Below, piece by piece: positions 1-13,000 of a DNA stretch of 64,000 nt. This stretch comes from Prosopocoilus inquinatus (lineage: Eukaryota; Arthropoda; Insecta; Coleoptera; Lucanidae): positions 62,001 to 126,000 of the forward strand of contig JAYKNF010000032.1 of NCBI GenBank assembly GCA_036172665.1. The letters run 5' to 3'. The number at the start of each line of letters is the position of its first letter. Position 1 is the first letter of the stretch. Position numbers and translations under genes: made by a program. Under the pieces are notes generated by a model. The model did no database searches, had not been told where the DNA came from, and saw only the letters and a list, made by a program, of their open reading frames with translations.

Positions 1-447
1 ATACATCACAGGAACAACGCTAATATGTGTTGTTTCGTTTCAAACTATTTCCAGCTTCTGCTGCGTCCAAAAACTTTGTATCTCACATCAGAGTTACTGG
101 AGTCCATCCAAACGTCAAATAACATGATAGATGAGTAAGGATCGATTAGATACATCACAGGAACAACGCTAATACGTGTTGTTTCGTTTAAAACTATTTC
201 CAGCTTCGGCTGCGTCCGAGAACTTCGTATCTAAAGTCAGGGTTACTGGAGTCCATCCAAACGTCAAATAACATGATAGATAAGTAAGGATCGATTAGAT
301 ACATCACAGGAACAACGCTAATGCATGTTGTTTCGTTTAAAACTATTTCTAGCTTCAGCTGCGTCCGAGAACTTCGTATCTCACATCTAAGTTACTGGAG
401 TCCATCGTAACGCCAAATAACATGATAGATGAGTAAGGATCGATTAG

Positions 448-2086
448 ATACAGCACAGGAACAACGCTAATACGTGTTGTTTCGTTTAAAACTATTTCCA
501 GCTCCTGCTGCGTCCAAAAACTTTGTATCTCACATCAGACTTACTGGAGTCCATCCAAACGTCAAATAACATGTTAGATAAGTAAGGATCGTTTAGATAC
601 ATCACAGGAACAACGCTAATACGTGTTGTTTCGTTCAAAACTATTTCCAGCTTCTACTGCGTCCGAGAACTTTGTATATCCCATCAGAGTTACTGGAGTC
701 CGTCCAAACGTCAAATAACATGATAGATGAGTAAGGATCGTTTAGATACATCACAGGAACAACGCTAATATGTGTTGTTTCGTTTCAAACTATTTCCAGC
801 TGCTGCTGCGTCTGAAAATTTCATATCTCACATTAGAGTTACTGGAGTCCATCGAAACGTCAAATAACATAGTAGCTAAGTAAGGATCGATTAGATACAT
901 CACAGGAACAACGCTAATACGTGTTGTTTCGTTTAAAACTATTTCCAGCTCCTGCTGCGTCCGAAAACGTCGTATCTCACATCAGAGTTACTGGAGTCCA
1001 TCCAAACGTCAAATAACATGATAGATAAGTAAGGATCGATTAGATACAGCACAGGGACAACGCTAATACGTGTTGTTTCGTTTAAAACTATTTCCAGCTC
1101 CTGCTGCGTCCAAAAACTTTGTATCTCACATCAGACTTACTGGAGTGTATCCAAACGTTAAATAACATGTTAGATAAGTAAGGATCGTTTAGATACATCA
1201 CAGGAACAACGCTAATAGGTGTTGTTTCGTTCAAAACTATTTCCAGCTTCTGCTGCGTCCGAAATCTTTGTATCTCTCATCCTAGTTACTGGAGTCCATC
1301 CAAACGTCCAATAACATGATAGATGAGTAAGGATCGATTAGATACATCACAGGAACAACGCTAATACGTGTTGTTTCGTTTAATACTATTTCCAGCTTCT
1401 GCTGCGTCCGGAAACGTCGTATCTCACATCAGAGTTACTGGAGTCCATCGAAACGTCAAATAACATGATAGATGAGTAAGGATCGATTAGATACATCACA
1501 GGAACAACGCTAATGCCTGTTGCTTCGTTTAAAACTATTTCCAGCTTCTGCTGCGTCCGAGAACTTCGTATCTCACGTCAGGGTTACTGGAGTCCATCCA
1601 AACGTCAAATAACATGATAGATAAGTAAGGATCGATTAGATACAGCACAGGAACAACGCTAATACGTGTTGTTTCGTTTAAAACTATTTCCAGCTCCTGC
1701 TGAGTCCCAAAACTTTGTATCTCACATCGGACACACTGGAGTCCATCCAAACGTCAAATAACATGTTAGATAAGTAAGGATCGTTTAGATACATCACAGG
1801 AACAACGCTAATAGGTGGTGTATCGTTCAAAAGTATTTCCAGCTTCTGCTGCGTCCGAAATCTTTGTATCTCTCATCAGAGTTACTGGAGCCCACCCAAA
1901 CGTCAAATAACATCATAGATGAGTAAGGATCGATTAGATACATCACAGGAACAACGCTAATACGTGTTGTTTCGTTTAAAACTATTTCCAGCTTCTGCTG
2001 CGTCCGAAAACGTCGTATCTCACATCAGAGTTACTGGAGTCCATCCAAACGTCAAATAACATGATAGATAAGTAAGGATCGATTAG
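448..2086 (-). repeat. Weak 4-monomer (596-bp) register in left block
   Basis: Monomers carrying 'atacagcaca' followed by 'gctcctgctg' recur at 448, 1044 and 1640, 596 bp (four units) apart. The next occurrences at 2087 and 2385 are three and two units on. The second and third copies agree best: both continue with a 'gtttag' unit carrying 'ataggtg' and 'ctttgtatctctcatc'. The first copy differs in its third and fourth units. This looks like an old, partly eroded HOR. Confidence is moderate because subtype agreement is incomplete. Confidence 0.55.
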
Positions 2087-2682
2087 ATACAGCACAGGAA
2101 CAACGCTAATACGTGTTGTTTCGTTTAAAACTATTTCCAGCTCCTGCTGCGTCCAAATACTTTGTATCTCACATCAGAGTTAATGGAGTCCATCCAAACG
2201 TCAAATAACATGATAGATGAGTAAGGATCGATTAGATACATCACAGGAACAACGCTAATACGTGTTGTTTCGTTTAAAACTATTTCCAGCTTCTGCTGCG
2301 TCCGAAAGCTTCGTATCTCATATCAGAGTTACTGGAGTCCATCGAAACGTCAAATAACATGATAGATAAGTAAGTATCGATTAGATACAGCACAGGAACA
2401 ACGCTAATACGTGTTGTTTCGTTTAAAACTATTTCCAGCTCCTGCTGCGTCCAAAAACTTTGTATCTCACATCAGACTTACTGGAGTCCATCCAAACGTC
2501 AAATAACATGTTAGATAAGTAAGGATCGTTTAGATACATCACAGGAACAACGCTAATACGTGTTGTTTCGTTCAAAACTATTTCCAGCTTCTGCTGCGTC
2601 CGATAACTTTGTATCTCACATCAGAGTTACTGGAGTCTGTCCAAACGTCAAATAACATGATAGATGAGTAAGGATCGATTAG

Positions 2683-2714
2683 ATACATTACAGGAACAAG
2701 TATGGATCGATTAG
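2683..2714 (-). repeat. 32-bp monomer remnant (117-bp internal deletion)
   Basis: Two monomer starts, 'atacatta' at 2683 and 'atacag' at 2715, are only 32 bp apart. The unit runs as far as 'aggaacaa' and then jumps to 'gtatggatcg', which belongs to the end of the preceding-style unit, so 117 bp of a 149-bp unit is missing. It is the only large length anomaly in the left block; all other steps there are exactly 149. Confidence 0.93.
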
Positions 2715-3608
2715 ATACAGCACAGGAACAACGCTAAAACGTGTTGTTTCGTTCAAAACTATTTCCAGCTTCTGCTGCGTCCGATAACTTTGTATCTCAC
2801 ATCAGGGTTACTGGAGTTCATCCAAACGTCAAATAACATGATAGATGAGTAAGGATCGATTAGATACATCACAGGAACAACGCTAATACGTGTTGTTTCA
2901 TTTAAAACTATTCCCAGCTTCAGCTGCGTCCGAGAACTTTGTATCTCACATCAGACTTACTGGAGTCCATCCAAACGTTAAATAACATGTTAGATAAGTA
3001 TGGATCGATTAGATACAGCACAGGAACAACGCTAATACGTGTTGTTTCGTTCAAAACTATTTCCAGCTTCTGCTGCGTCCGATAACTTTGTATCTCACAT
3101 CAGGGTTACTGGAGTCCGTCCAAACGTCAAATAACATGATAGATGAGTAAGGATCGATTAGATATATCACAGGAACAACGCTAATATGTGTTGTTTTGTT
3201 TAAAACTATTTCCAGCTTCTGCTGCGTCCGAAAACTTCGTATCTTACATCAGAGTTACTGGAGTCCATCGAAACGTCAAATAACATGATAGATAAGTATG
3301 GATCGTTTAGATACAGCACAGGAACAACGCTAATACGTCTTGTTTCGTTCAAAACTATTTCCAGCTTCTGCTGCGTCCGATAACTTTGTATCTCACATCA
3401 GGGTTACTGGAGTCCGTCCAAACGTCAAATAACATGATAGATGAGTAAGGATCGATTAGATATATCACAGGAACAACGCTAATATGTGTTGTTTCGTTTA
3501 AAAGTATTTCCAGCTGCTGCTGCGTCCGAAAACGTCGTATATCACGTCAGAGTTACTGGAGTCCATCGAAACGCCAAATAACATGTTAGATAAGTAAGGA
3601 TCGTTTAG
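2715..3608 (-). repeat. Dimeric (298-bp) HOR, three copies
   Basis: Units with 'atacagcaca' and 'ccgataactttg' alternate with units carrying 'gatgag' and 'gattagata'. They start at 2715, 3013 and 3311, 298 bp (two monomers) apart, and the same unit type returns at 4056. The dimers share 'catcagggttactgg' in the first unit. They differ at several bases, so this is a local expansion that has since diverged. Confidence 0.7.
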
Positions 3609-3890
3609 TTACATCACAGGAACAACGCTAATACGTGTTGCTTCGTTCAAAACTATTTCCAGTTTCTACTGCGACCGAGAACTTTGTATCTCACATCAGA
3701 GCTACTGGAGTCCATCGAAACGCCAAATAACATGTTAGATAAGTAAGGATCGTTTAGATACATCACAGGAACAACGCTAATACGTGTTGCTTCGTTCAAA
3801 ACTATTTCCAGTTTCTACTGCGTCCGAGAACTTTGTATCTCCCATCAGAGTTACTGGAGTCCGTCCAAACGTCAAATAACATGATAGATG
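3560..3890 (-). repeat. Local single-monomer duplication in left block
   Basis: Two adjacent units, around 3590-3738 and 3739-3887, share the uncommon variants 'gtgttgcttcgttc', 'ccagtttctactgcg' and 'gccaaataacatgttag' upstream. They differ at a handful of positions (for example gaccgag versus gtccgag). The same subtype recurs near 5720-5770. This is consistent with a one-unit tandem duplication. Confidence 0.6.
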
Positions 3891-6132
3891 AGTAAGGATC
3901 GATTAGATACATCACAGGAACAACGCTAATATGTGTTGTTTCGTTTAAAACTATTTCCAGCTTCTGCTGCGTCCGAAAACGTCGTATCTCACATCAGAGT
4001 TACTGGAGTCCATCGAAACGTCAAATAACATGATAGATAAGTATGGATCGATTAGATACAGCACAGGAACAACGCTAATACGTGTTGTTTCGTTCAAAAC
4101 TATTTCCAGCTTCTGCTGCGTCCGATAACTTTGTATCTCACATCAGGGTTACTGGAGTCCGTCCAAACGACAAATAACATGATAGATGAGTAAGGATCGA
4201 TTAGATACATCACAGGAACAACGCTAATATGTGTTGTTTCGTTTAAAACTATTTCCAGCTGCTGCTGCGTCCGAAAACGTCGTATATCACATCAGAGTTA
4301 CTGGAGTCCATCGAAATGTCAAATAACATGTTAGATAAGTAAGGATTGTTTAGATACATCACAGGAACAACGCTAATACGTGTTGTTTCGTTTAAAACTA
4401 TTTCCAGCTTCTGCTGCGTCCGAATACGTCGTATCTCACATCAGAGTTACTAGAATCCATCGAAACGCCAAATAACATGATATATGAGTAAGGATCGATT
4501 AGATACAGCACAGGAACAACGCCAATACGTGTTGTTTCGTTCAAAACTATTTCCAGCTTCTGCTGCGTCCGATAACTTTGTATCTCACATCAGAGTTACT
4601 GGAGTCCGTCCAAACGTCAAATAATATGATAGATGAGTAAGGATCGATTAGATACATCACAGGAATAACGATAATATGTGTTGTTTCGTTTAAAACTATT
4701 TCCAGCTGCTGCTGCGTATGAAAACGTCGTATCTCACATCAGAGCTACTGGAGTCTATCGAAACGCCAAATAACATGATAGATGAGTAAAGATCGATTAG
4801 ATACATCACAGGAACAACGCTAATACGTGTTGTTTCATTTAAAACTATTCCCAGCTTCAGCTGCGTCCGAGAACTTTGTATCTCACATCAGACTTACTGG
4901 AGTCCATCCAAACGTTAAATAACATGTTAGATAAGTAAGGATCGTTTAGATACATCACAGGAACAACGCTAATAGGTGTTGTTTCGTTCAAAACTATTTC
5001 CAGATTCTGCTGCGTCCGAAATCTTGGTATCTCTCATCAGAGTTACTGGAGTCCATCCAAACGTCAAATAACATGATAGATGAGTAAGGATCGATTAGAT
5101 ACATCACAGGAACAACGCTAATACGTGTTGTTTCGTTTAAAACTATTTCCAGCTTCTGCTGCGTCCGAGAAATTCGTATCTCACGTCAGGGTTACTGGAG
5201 TCCATCCAAACGTCAAATAACATGATAGATAAGTAAGGATCGATTAGATGCATCACAGGAACAACGCTAATGCGTGTTGTTTCGTTTAAAACTATTTCTA
5301 GCTTCAGCTGCGTCCGAGAACTTCGTATCTCACATCAAAGTTACTGGAGTCCATCGAAACGCCAAATAACATGATAGATGAGTAAGGATCGATTAGATAC
5401 ATCACAGGAACAACGCTAATGCGTGTTGTTTCGTTTAAAACTATTTCCAGCTTCTGCTGCGTCCGAAAACGTCGTATCTCACATCAGAGCTACTGGAGTA
5501 TATCGAAACGCCAAATAACATGATATATGAGTAAGGATCGATTAGATACAGCACAGGAACAACGCTAATACGTGTTGTTTCGTTTAAAACTATTTCCAGC
5601 TCCTGCTGCGTCCAAAAACTTTGTATCTCACATCAGACTTACTGGAGTCCATACAAACGTCAAATAACATGTTAGATAAGTAAGGATCGTTTAGATACAT
5701 CACAGGAACAACGCTAATACGTGTTGCTTCGTTCAAAACTATTTCCAGTTTCTACTGCGTCCGAGAACTTTGTATCTCTCATCAGAGTTACTGGAGTCCG
5801 TCCGAATGTCAAATAACATGATAGATGAGCAAGGATCGATTAGATACATCACAGGAACAACGCTAATACGTGTTATTTCGTTCAAAACTATTTCCAGCTT
5901 CTGCTGCGTCCAAAAACTTTGTATCTCACATCAGAGTTACTGGAGTCCATCCAAACGTCAAATAACATGATAGATGAGTAAGGATCGATTAGATACATCA
6001 CAGGAACAACGCTAATACGTGTTGTTTCGTTTAAAACTATTTCCAGCTTCTGCTGGGTCCGAAAACGTCGTATCTCACATGAGAGTTACTGGAGTCCATC
6101 GAAACGTCAAATAACATGATAGATAAGTAAGG

Positions 6133-6170
6133 ATCGATTAAGCGATGTTCCTGTGATGTATCTAATCGAT
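6133..6170. repeat. Inversion breakpoint with 8-bp arms and 22-bp spacer
   Basis: Minus-oriented satellite ends at 'ggatcgatta' (6131-6140) and plus-oriented satellite begins directly with 'agcgatgttc' (6141-6150). No foreign bases lie between them. The arms 'atcgatta' (6133-6140) and 'taatcgat' (6163-6170) are perfect reverse complements. Outside them pairing is interrupted by 'aa' at 6171-6172, where other monomers read 'cc', and then resumes imperfectly because the flanks are the same satellite in opposite directions. On the right side the break falls within the dyad spacer and on the left side near the monomer end, so the two cut points are not at homologous positions. Confidence 0.96.
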
Positions 6171-7019
6171 AATTACTCATCTATCATGTTATTTTGCGTT
6201 TGGATGGACTCCAGTAACTTTGATGTGAGATACAAAGTTTTTGGACGCAGCAGAAGCTGGAAATAGTTTTGAACGAAACAACACGTATTAGCGTTGTTCC
6301 TGTGATGTATCTAATCGATCCTTACTCATCTATCATGTTATTTGACGTTTGGACGGACTCCAGTAACTCTGATGTGAGATACAAAGTTCTCGGACGCAGC
6401 AGAAACTGGAAATAGTTTTGAACGAAACAACACGTATTAGCGTTGTTCCTGTGATGTATCTAAACGATCCTTACTTATCTAACATGTTATTTAAAGTTTG
6501 GATGGACTCCAGTAAGTCTGATGTGAGATACAAAGTTTTTGGACGCAGCAGGAGCTGGAAATAGTTTTAAACGAAACAACACGTATTAGCGTTGTTCCTG
6601 TGATGTATCTAATCGATCCTTACTCATCTATCATGTTATTTGACGTTTGGATGGACTCCAGTAACTCTGATGTGAGATACAAAGTTTTTGGACGCAGCAG
6701 AAGCTGGAAATAGTTTTAAACGAAACAACACGTATTAGCGTTGTTCCTGTGCTGTATCTAATCGATCCTTACTTATCTATTATGTTATTTGACGTTTGGA
6801 TGGACTCCAGTAACCCTGACGTGAGATACGAAGTTTTCGGACGCAGCAGGAGCTGGAAATAGTTGTAAACGAAACAACACGTTTTAGCGTTGTTCCTGTG
6901 CTGTATCTAATCGATCCTTACTTATCTATCATGTTATTTGACGTTTCGATGGGCTCCAGTAACTCTGATGTGTGATACGACGTTTTCGGACGCAGCAGAA
7001 GCTGGAAATAGTTTTAAAC
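6141..7019 (+). repeat. Diverged monomers next to the inversion
   Basis: About six plus-strand monomers between the breakpoint and the first recognisable HOR. The first carries private changes: 'gataattac' at about 6168-6176 and 'ttattttgcg' at about 6189-6198. The others mix subtypes seen elsewhere (ggacgg, aagtctg, accctgac) without repeating as a block. No gene or other feature is visible. Confidence 0.85.
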
Positions 7020-10000
7020 GAAACAACACGCATTAGCGTTGTTCCTGTGATGTATCTAATCGATCCTTACTCATCTATCATGTTATTTGGCGTTTCGATG
7101 GACTCCAGTAACTTAGATGTGAGATACGAAGTTCTCGGACGCAGCTGAAGCTAGAAATAGTTTTAAACGAAACAACACGCATTAGCGTTGTTCCTGTGAA
7201 GTATCTAAACGATCCTTACTTATCTAACATGTTATTTGACGTTTGGACGGACTCCAGTAACTCTGATGTGAGATACAAAGTTATCGGACGCAGCAGAAGC
7301 TGGAAATAGTTTTGAACGAAACAACACGTATTAGCGTTGTTCCTGTGAAGTATCTAAACGATCCTTACTTATCTAACATGTTATTTGACGTTTGGATGGA
7401 CTCCAGTAACTCTGATGTGAGATACAAAGTTTTTGGACGCAGCAGGAACTGGAAATAGTTTTAAACGAAACAACACGTATTAGCGTTGTTCCTGTGCTGT
7501 ATCTAATCAATCCTTACTTATCTATCATGTTATTTGACGTTTCGATGGACTCCAGTAACTCTGATGTGAGATACGACGTTTTCGGACGCAGCAGAAGCTG
7601 GAAATAGTTTTAAACGAAACAACACGTATTAGCGTTGTTCCTGTGATGTATATGATCGATCCTTACTCATCTATCATGTTATTTGACGTTTGGATGGACC
7701 CCAGTAACTCTGATGTGAGATACAAAGTTTTTGGACGCAGCAGAAGCTGGAAATAGTTTTGAACGAAACAACACGTATTAGCGTTGTTCCTGTGATGTAT
7801 CTAATCGATCCTTACTTAGCTACTATGTTATTTGACGTTTCGATGGACTCTAGTAACTCTAATGTGAGATATGAAATTTTCAGACGCAGCAGCAGCTGGA
7901 AATAGTTTGAAACGAAACAACACATATTAGCGTTGTTCCTGTGATGTATCTAATCGATCCTTACTCATCTATCATGTTATTTGACGTTTGGACGGACTCC
8001 AGTAACTCTGATGAGAGATACAAAGTTCTCGGACGCAGTAGAAGCTGGAAATAGTTTTGAACGAAACAACACGTATTAGCGTTGTTCCTGTGATGTATCT
8101 AAACGATCCTTACTTATCTAACATGTTATTTGACGTTTGGATGGACTCCAGTAAGTCTGATGTGAGATACAAAGTTTTTGGACGCAGCAGGAGCTGGAAA
8201 TAGTTTTAAACGAAACAACACGTATTAGCGTTGTTCCTGTGCTGTATCTAATCGATCCTTACTTATCTATTATGTTATTTGACGTTTGGATGGACTCCAG
8301 TAACCCTGACGTGAGATACGAAGTTCTCGGACGCAGCAGAAGCTGGAAATAGTTTTAAACGAAACAACACGCATTAGCGTTGTTCCTGTGATGTATCTAA
8401 TCGATCCTTACTCATCTATCATGTTATTTGGCGTTTCGATGGACTCCAGTAACTTAGATGTGAGATACGAAGTTTTCGGACGCAGCAGGAGCTGGAAATA
8501 GTTGTAAACGAAACAACACGTTTTAGCGTTGTTCCTGTGCTGTATCTAATCGATCCTTACTTATCTATCATGTTATTTGACGTTTCGATGGGCTCCAGTA
8601 ACTCTGATGTGAGATACGACGTTTTCGGACGCAGCAGAAGCTGGAAATAGTTTTAAACGAAACAACACGTTTTAGCGTTGTTCCTGTGCTGTATCTAATC
8701 GATCCTTACTTATCTATCATGTTATTTGACGTTTCGATGGGCTCCAGTAACTCTGATGTGAGATACGACGTTTTCGGACGCAGCAGAGGCTGGAAATAGT
8801 TTTAAACGAAACAACACGCATTAGCGATGTTCCTGTGATGTATCTAATCGATCCTTACTTATCTATCATGTTATTTGACGTTTCGATGGGCTCCAGTAAC
8901 TCTGATGTGAGATACGACGTTTTCGGACGCAGCAGAAGCTGGAAATAGTTTTGAACGAAACAACACGCATTAGCATTGTTCCTGTGATGTATCTAATCGA
9001 TCCTTACTTAGCTACTATGTTATTTGACGTTTCGATGGACTCCAGTAACTCTAATGTGAGATACGAAATTTTCGGACGCAGCAGAAGCTGGAAATAGTTT
9101 TAAACGAAACAACACGCATTAGCGTTGTTCCTGTGATGTATCTAATCGATCCTTACTCATCTATCATGTTATTTGGCGTTTCGATGAACTCCAGTAACTT
9201 AGATGTGAGATACGAAGTTCTCGGACCCAGCTGAAGCTAGAAATAGTTTTAAATGAAACAACACGCATTAGCGTTGTTCCTGTGCTGTATCTAATCGATC
9301 CTTACTTATCTATCATGTTATTTGACATTTCGATGGACTCCAGTAACTCTGATGTGAGATACGACGTTTTCGGAGGCAGCAGCAGCTGGAAATAGTTTTA
9401 AACGAAACAACACATATTAGCGTTGTTCCTGTAATGTATCTAATCGATCCTTACTCATCTATCATGTTATTTGACGTTTGGACAGACTCCAGTAACTCTG
9501 ATGTGAGATACAAAGTTATCGGACGCAGCAGAAGCTGGAAATAGTTTTAAACGAAACAACACGCATTAGCGTTGTTCCTGTGATGTATCTAAACGATCCT
9601 TACTTATCTAACATGTTATTTGACGTTTGGACGGACTCCAGTAACTCTGATGTGAGATACAAAGTTATCGGACGCAGCAGAAGCTGGAAATAGTTTTGAA
9701 CGAAACAACACGTATTAGCGTTGTTCCTGTGAAGTATCTAAACGATCCTTACTTATCTAACATGTTATTTGACGTTTGGATGGACTCCAGTAACTCTGAT
9801 GTGAGATACAAAGTTTTTGGACGCAGCAGGAACTGGAAATAGTTTTAAACGAAACAACACGTATTAGCGTTGTTCCTGTGCTGTATCTAATCAATCCTTA
9901 CTTATCTATCATGTTATTTGACGTTTCGATGGACTCCAGTAACTCTGATGTGAGATACGACGTTTTCGGACGCAGCAGAAGCTGGAAATAGTTTTAAACG

Positions 10001-13000
10001 AAACAACACGTATTAGCGTTGTTCCTGTGATGTATATGATCGATCCTTACTCATCTATCATGTTATTTGACGTTTGGATGGACCCCAGTAACTCTGATGT
10101 GAGATACAAAGTTTTTGGACGCAGCAGAAGCTGGAAATAGTTTTGAACGAAACACCACCTATTAGCGTTGTTCCTGTGATGTATCTAATCGATCCTTACT
10201 CATCTATCATGTTATTTGACGTTTGGATGGACTCCAGTAACTCTGATGTGAGATACAAAGTTTTTGGACGCAGCAGAAGCTGGAAATAGTTTTGAACGAA
10301 ACAACACGTATTAGCGTTGTTCCTGTGATGTATCTAATCGATCCTTACTTAGCTACTATGTTATTTGACGTTTCGATGGACTCTAGTAACTCTAATGTGA
10401 GATATGAAATTTTCAGACGCAGCAGCAGCTGGAAATAGTTTGAAACGAAACAACACATATTAGCGTTGTTCCTGTGATGTATCTAATCGATCCTTACTCA
10501 TCTATCATGTTATTTGACGTTTGGACGGACTCCAGTAACTCTGATGAGAGATACAAAGTTCTCGGACGCAGTAGAAGCTGGAAATAGTTTTGAACGAAAC
10601 AACACGTATTAGCGTTGTTCCTGTGATGTATCTAAACGATCCTTACTTATCTAACATGTTATTTGACGTTTGGATGGACTCCAGTAAGTCTGATGTGAGA
10701 TACAAAGTTTTTGGACGCAGCAGGAGCTGGAAATAGTTTTAAACGAAACAACACGTATTAGCGTTGTTCCTGTGCTGTATCTAATCGATCCTTACTTATC
10801 TATTATGTTATTTGACGTTTGGATGGACTCCAGTAACCCTGACGTGAGATACGAAGTTCTCGGACGCAGCAGAAGCTGGAAATAGTTTTAAACGAAACAA
10901 CACGCATTAGCGTTGTTCCTGTGATGTATCTAATCGATCCTTACTCATCTATCATGTTATTTGGCGTTTCGATGGACTCCAGTAACTTAGATGTGAGATA
11001 CGAAGTTTTCGGACGCAGCAGGAGCTGGAAATAGTTGTAAACGAAACAACACGTTTTAGCGTTGTTCCTGTGCTGTATCTAATCGATCCTTACTTATCTA
11101 TCATGTTATTTGACGTTTCGATGGGCTCCAGTAACTCTGATGTGAGATACGACGTTTTCGGACGCAGCAGAAGCTGGAAATAGTTTTAAACGAAACAACA
11201 CGTTTTAGCGTTGTTCCTGTGCTGTATCTAATCGATCCTTACTTATCTATCATGTTATTTGACGTTTCGATGGGCTCCAGTAACTCTGATGTGAGATACG
11301 ACGTTTTCGGACGCAGCAGAGGCTGGAAATAGTTTTAAACGAAACAACACGCATTAGCGATGTTCCTGTGATGTATCTAATCGATCCTTACTTATCTATC
11401 ATGTTATTTGACGTTTCGATGGGCTCCAGTAACTCTGATGTGAGATACGACGTTTTCGGACGCAGCAGAAGCTGGAAATAGTTTTGAACGAAACAACACG
11501 CATTAGCATTGTTCCTGTGATGTATCTAATCGATCCTTACTTAGCTACTATGTTATTTGACGTTTCGATGGACTCCAGTAACTCTAATGTGAGATACGAA
11601 ATTTTCGGACGCAGCAGAAGCTGGAAATAGTTTTAAACGAAACAACACGCATTAGCGTTGTTCCTGTGATGTATCTAATCGATCCTTACTCATCTATCAT
11701 GTTATTTGGCGTTTCGATGAACTCCAGTAACTTAGATGTGAGATACGAAGTTCTCGGACCCAGCTGAAGCTAGAAATAGTTTTAAATGAAACAACACGCA
11801 TTAGCGTTGTTCCTGTGCTGTATCTAATCGATCCTTACTTATCTATCATGTTATTTGACATTTCGATGGACTCCAGTAACTCTGATGTGAGATACGACGT
11901 TTTCGGAGGCAGCAGCAGCTGGAAATAGTTTTAAACGAAACAACACATATTAGCGTTGTTCCTGTAATGTATCTAATCGATCCTTACTCATCTATCATGT
12001 TATTTGACGTTTGGACAGACTCCAGTAACTCTGATGTGAGATACAAAGTTATCGGACGCAGCAGAAGCTGGAAATAGTTTTAAACGAAACAACACGCATT
12101 AGCGTTGTTCCTGTGATGTATCTAATCGATCCTTACTCATCTATCATGTTATTTGGCGTTTCGATGGACTCCAGTAACTTAGATGTGAGATACGAAGTTC
12201 TCGGACGCAGCTGAAGCTAGAAATAGTTTTAAACGAAACAACACGCATTAGCGTTGTTCCTGTGAAGTATCTAAACGATCCTTACTTATCTAACATGTTA
12301 TTTGACGTTTGGACGGACTCCAGTAACTCTGATGTGAGATACAAAGTTATCGGACGCAGCAGAAGCTGGAAATAGTTTTGAACGAAACAACACGTATTAG
12401 CGTTGTTCCTGTGAAGTATCTAAACGATCCTTACTTATCTAACATGTTATTTGACGTTTGGATGGACTCCAGTAACTCTGATGTGAGATACAAAGTTTTT
12501 GGACGCAGCAGGAACTGGAAATAGTTTTAAACGAAACAACACGTATTAGCGTTGTTCCTGTGCTGTATCTAATCAATCCTTACTTATCTATCATGTTATT
12601 TGACGTTTCGATGGACTCCAGTAACTCTGATGTGAGATACGACGTTTTCGGACGCAGCAGAAGCTGGAAATAGTTTTAAACGAAACAACACGTATTAGCG
12701 TTGTTCCTGTGATGTATATGATCGATCCTTACTCATCTATCATGTTATTTGACGTTTGGATGGACCCCAGTAACTCTGATGTGAGATACAAAGTTTTTGG
12801 ACGCAGCAGAAGCTGGAAATAGTTTTGAACGAAACACCACCTATCAGCGTTGTTCCTGTGATGTATCTAATCGATCCTTACTCATCTATCATGTTATTTA
12901 ACGTTTGGATGGACTCCAGTAACTCTGATGTGAGATACAAAGTTTTTGGACGCAGCAGAAGCTGGAAATAGTTTTGAACGAAACAACACTTATTAGCGTT

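Larger units (their letters stand above)
1..6140 (-). repeat. 149-bp satellite array, left block, minus orientation
   Basis: About 41 head-to-tail monomers in the opposite orientation to the rest of the window. The landmark 'atacatcaca' or 'atacagcaca' recurs at 1, 150, 299, 448 and so on to 5993, always in steps of 149 apart from one 32-bp step near 2700. Monomers differ from each other at many positions and no long HOR is evident. Recurrent variants include gatgag/gataag, gattag/gtttag, tcc/tgc/tac before the tgcgtcc segment, and catgatag/catgttag. The last monomer (5993-6140) is cut at 148 of 149 bases by the inversion breakpoint. No gene lies in this block. Short open frames on either strand are readings of the repeat and match readings of the right block. 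A diverged pericentromeric or edge segment of the same satellite is the likely interpretation. Confidence 0.97.

Noticed and set aside
1535..1750. 71-codon open frame on the minus strand as a gene
   Set aside because: It lies wholly within satellite monomers and exists only because a 'tga' found in most units is 'cga' here. There is no conserved start or other gene signal, and sister monomers carry stops.
5770..5970. 66-codon open frame on the plus strand as a gene
   Set aside because: This is the antisense reading of two minus-oriented monomers. The same type of reading appears wherever stop codons happen to be mutated.
6141..12300. Simple mirror palindrome centred on 6140
   Set aside because: The shared subtype runs lie at unequal distances from the junction (about 5.3 kb to the left, 1.7 kb to the right), and monomers next to the break do not pair closely. 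The arms are related arrays and not a recent exact palindrome.
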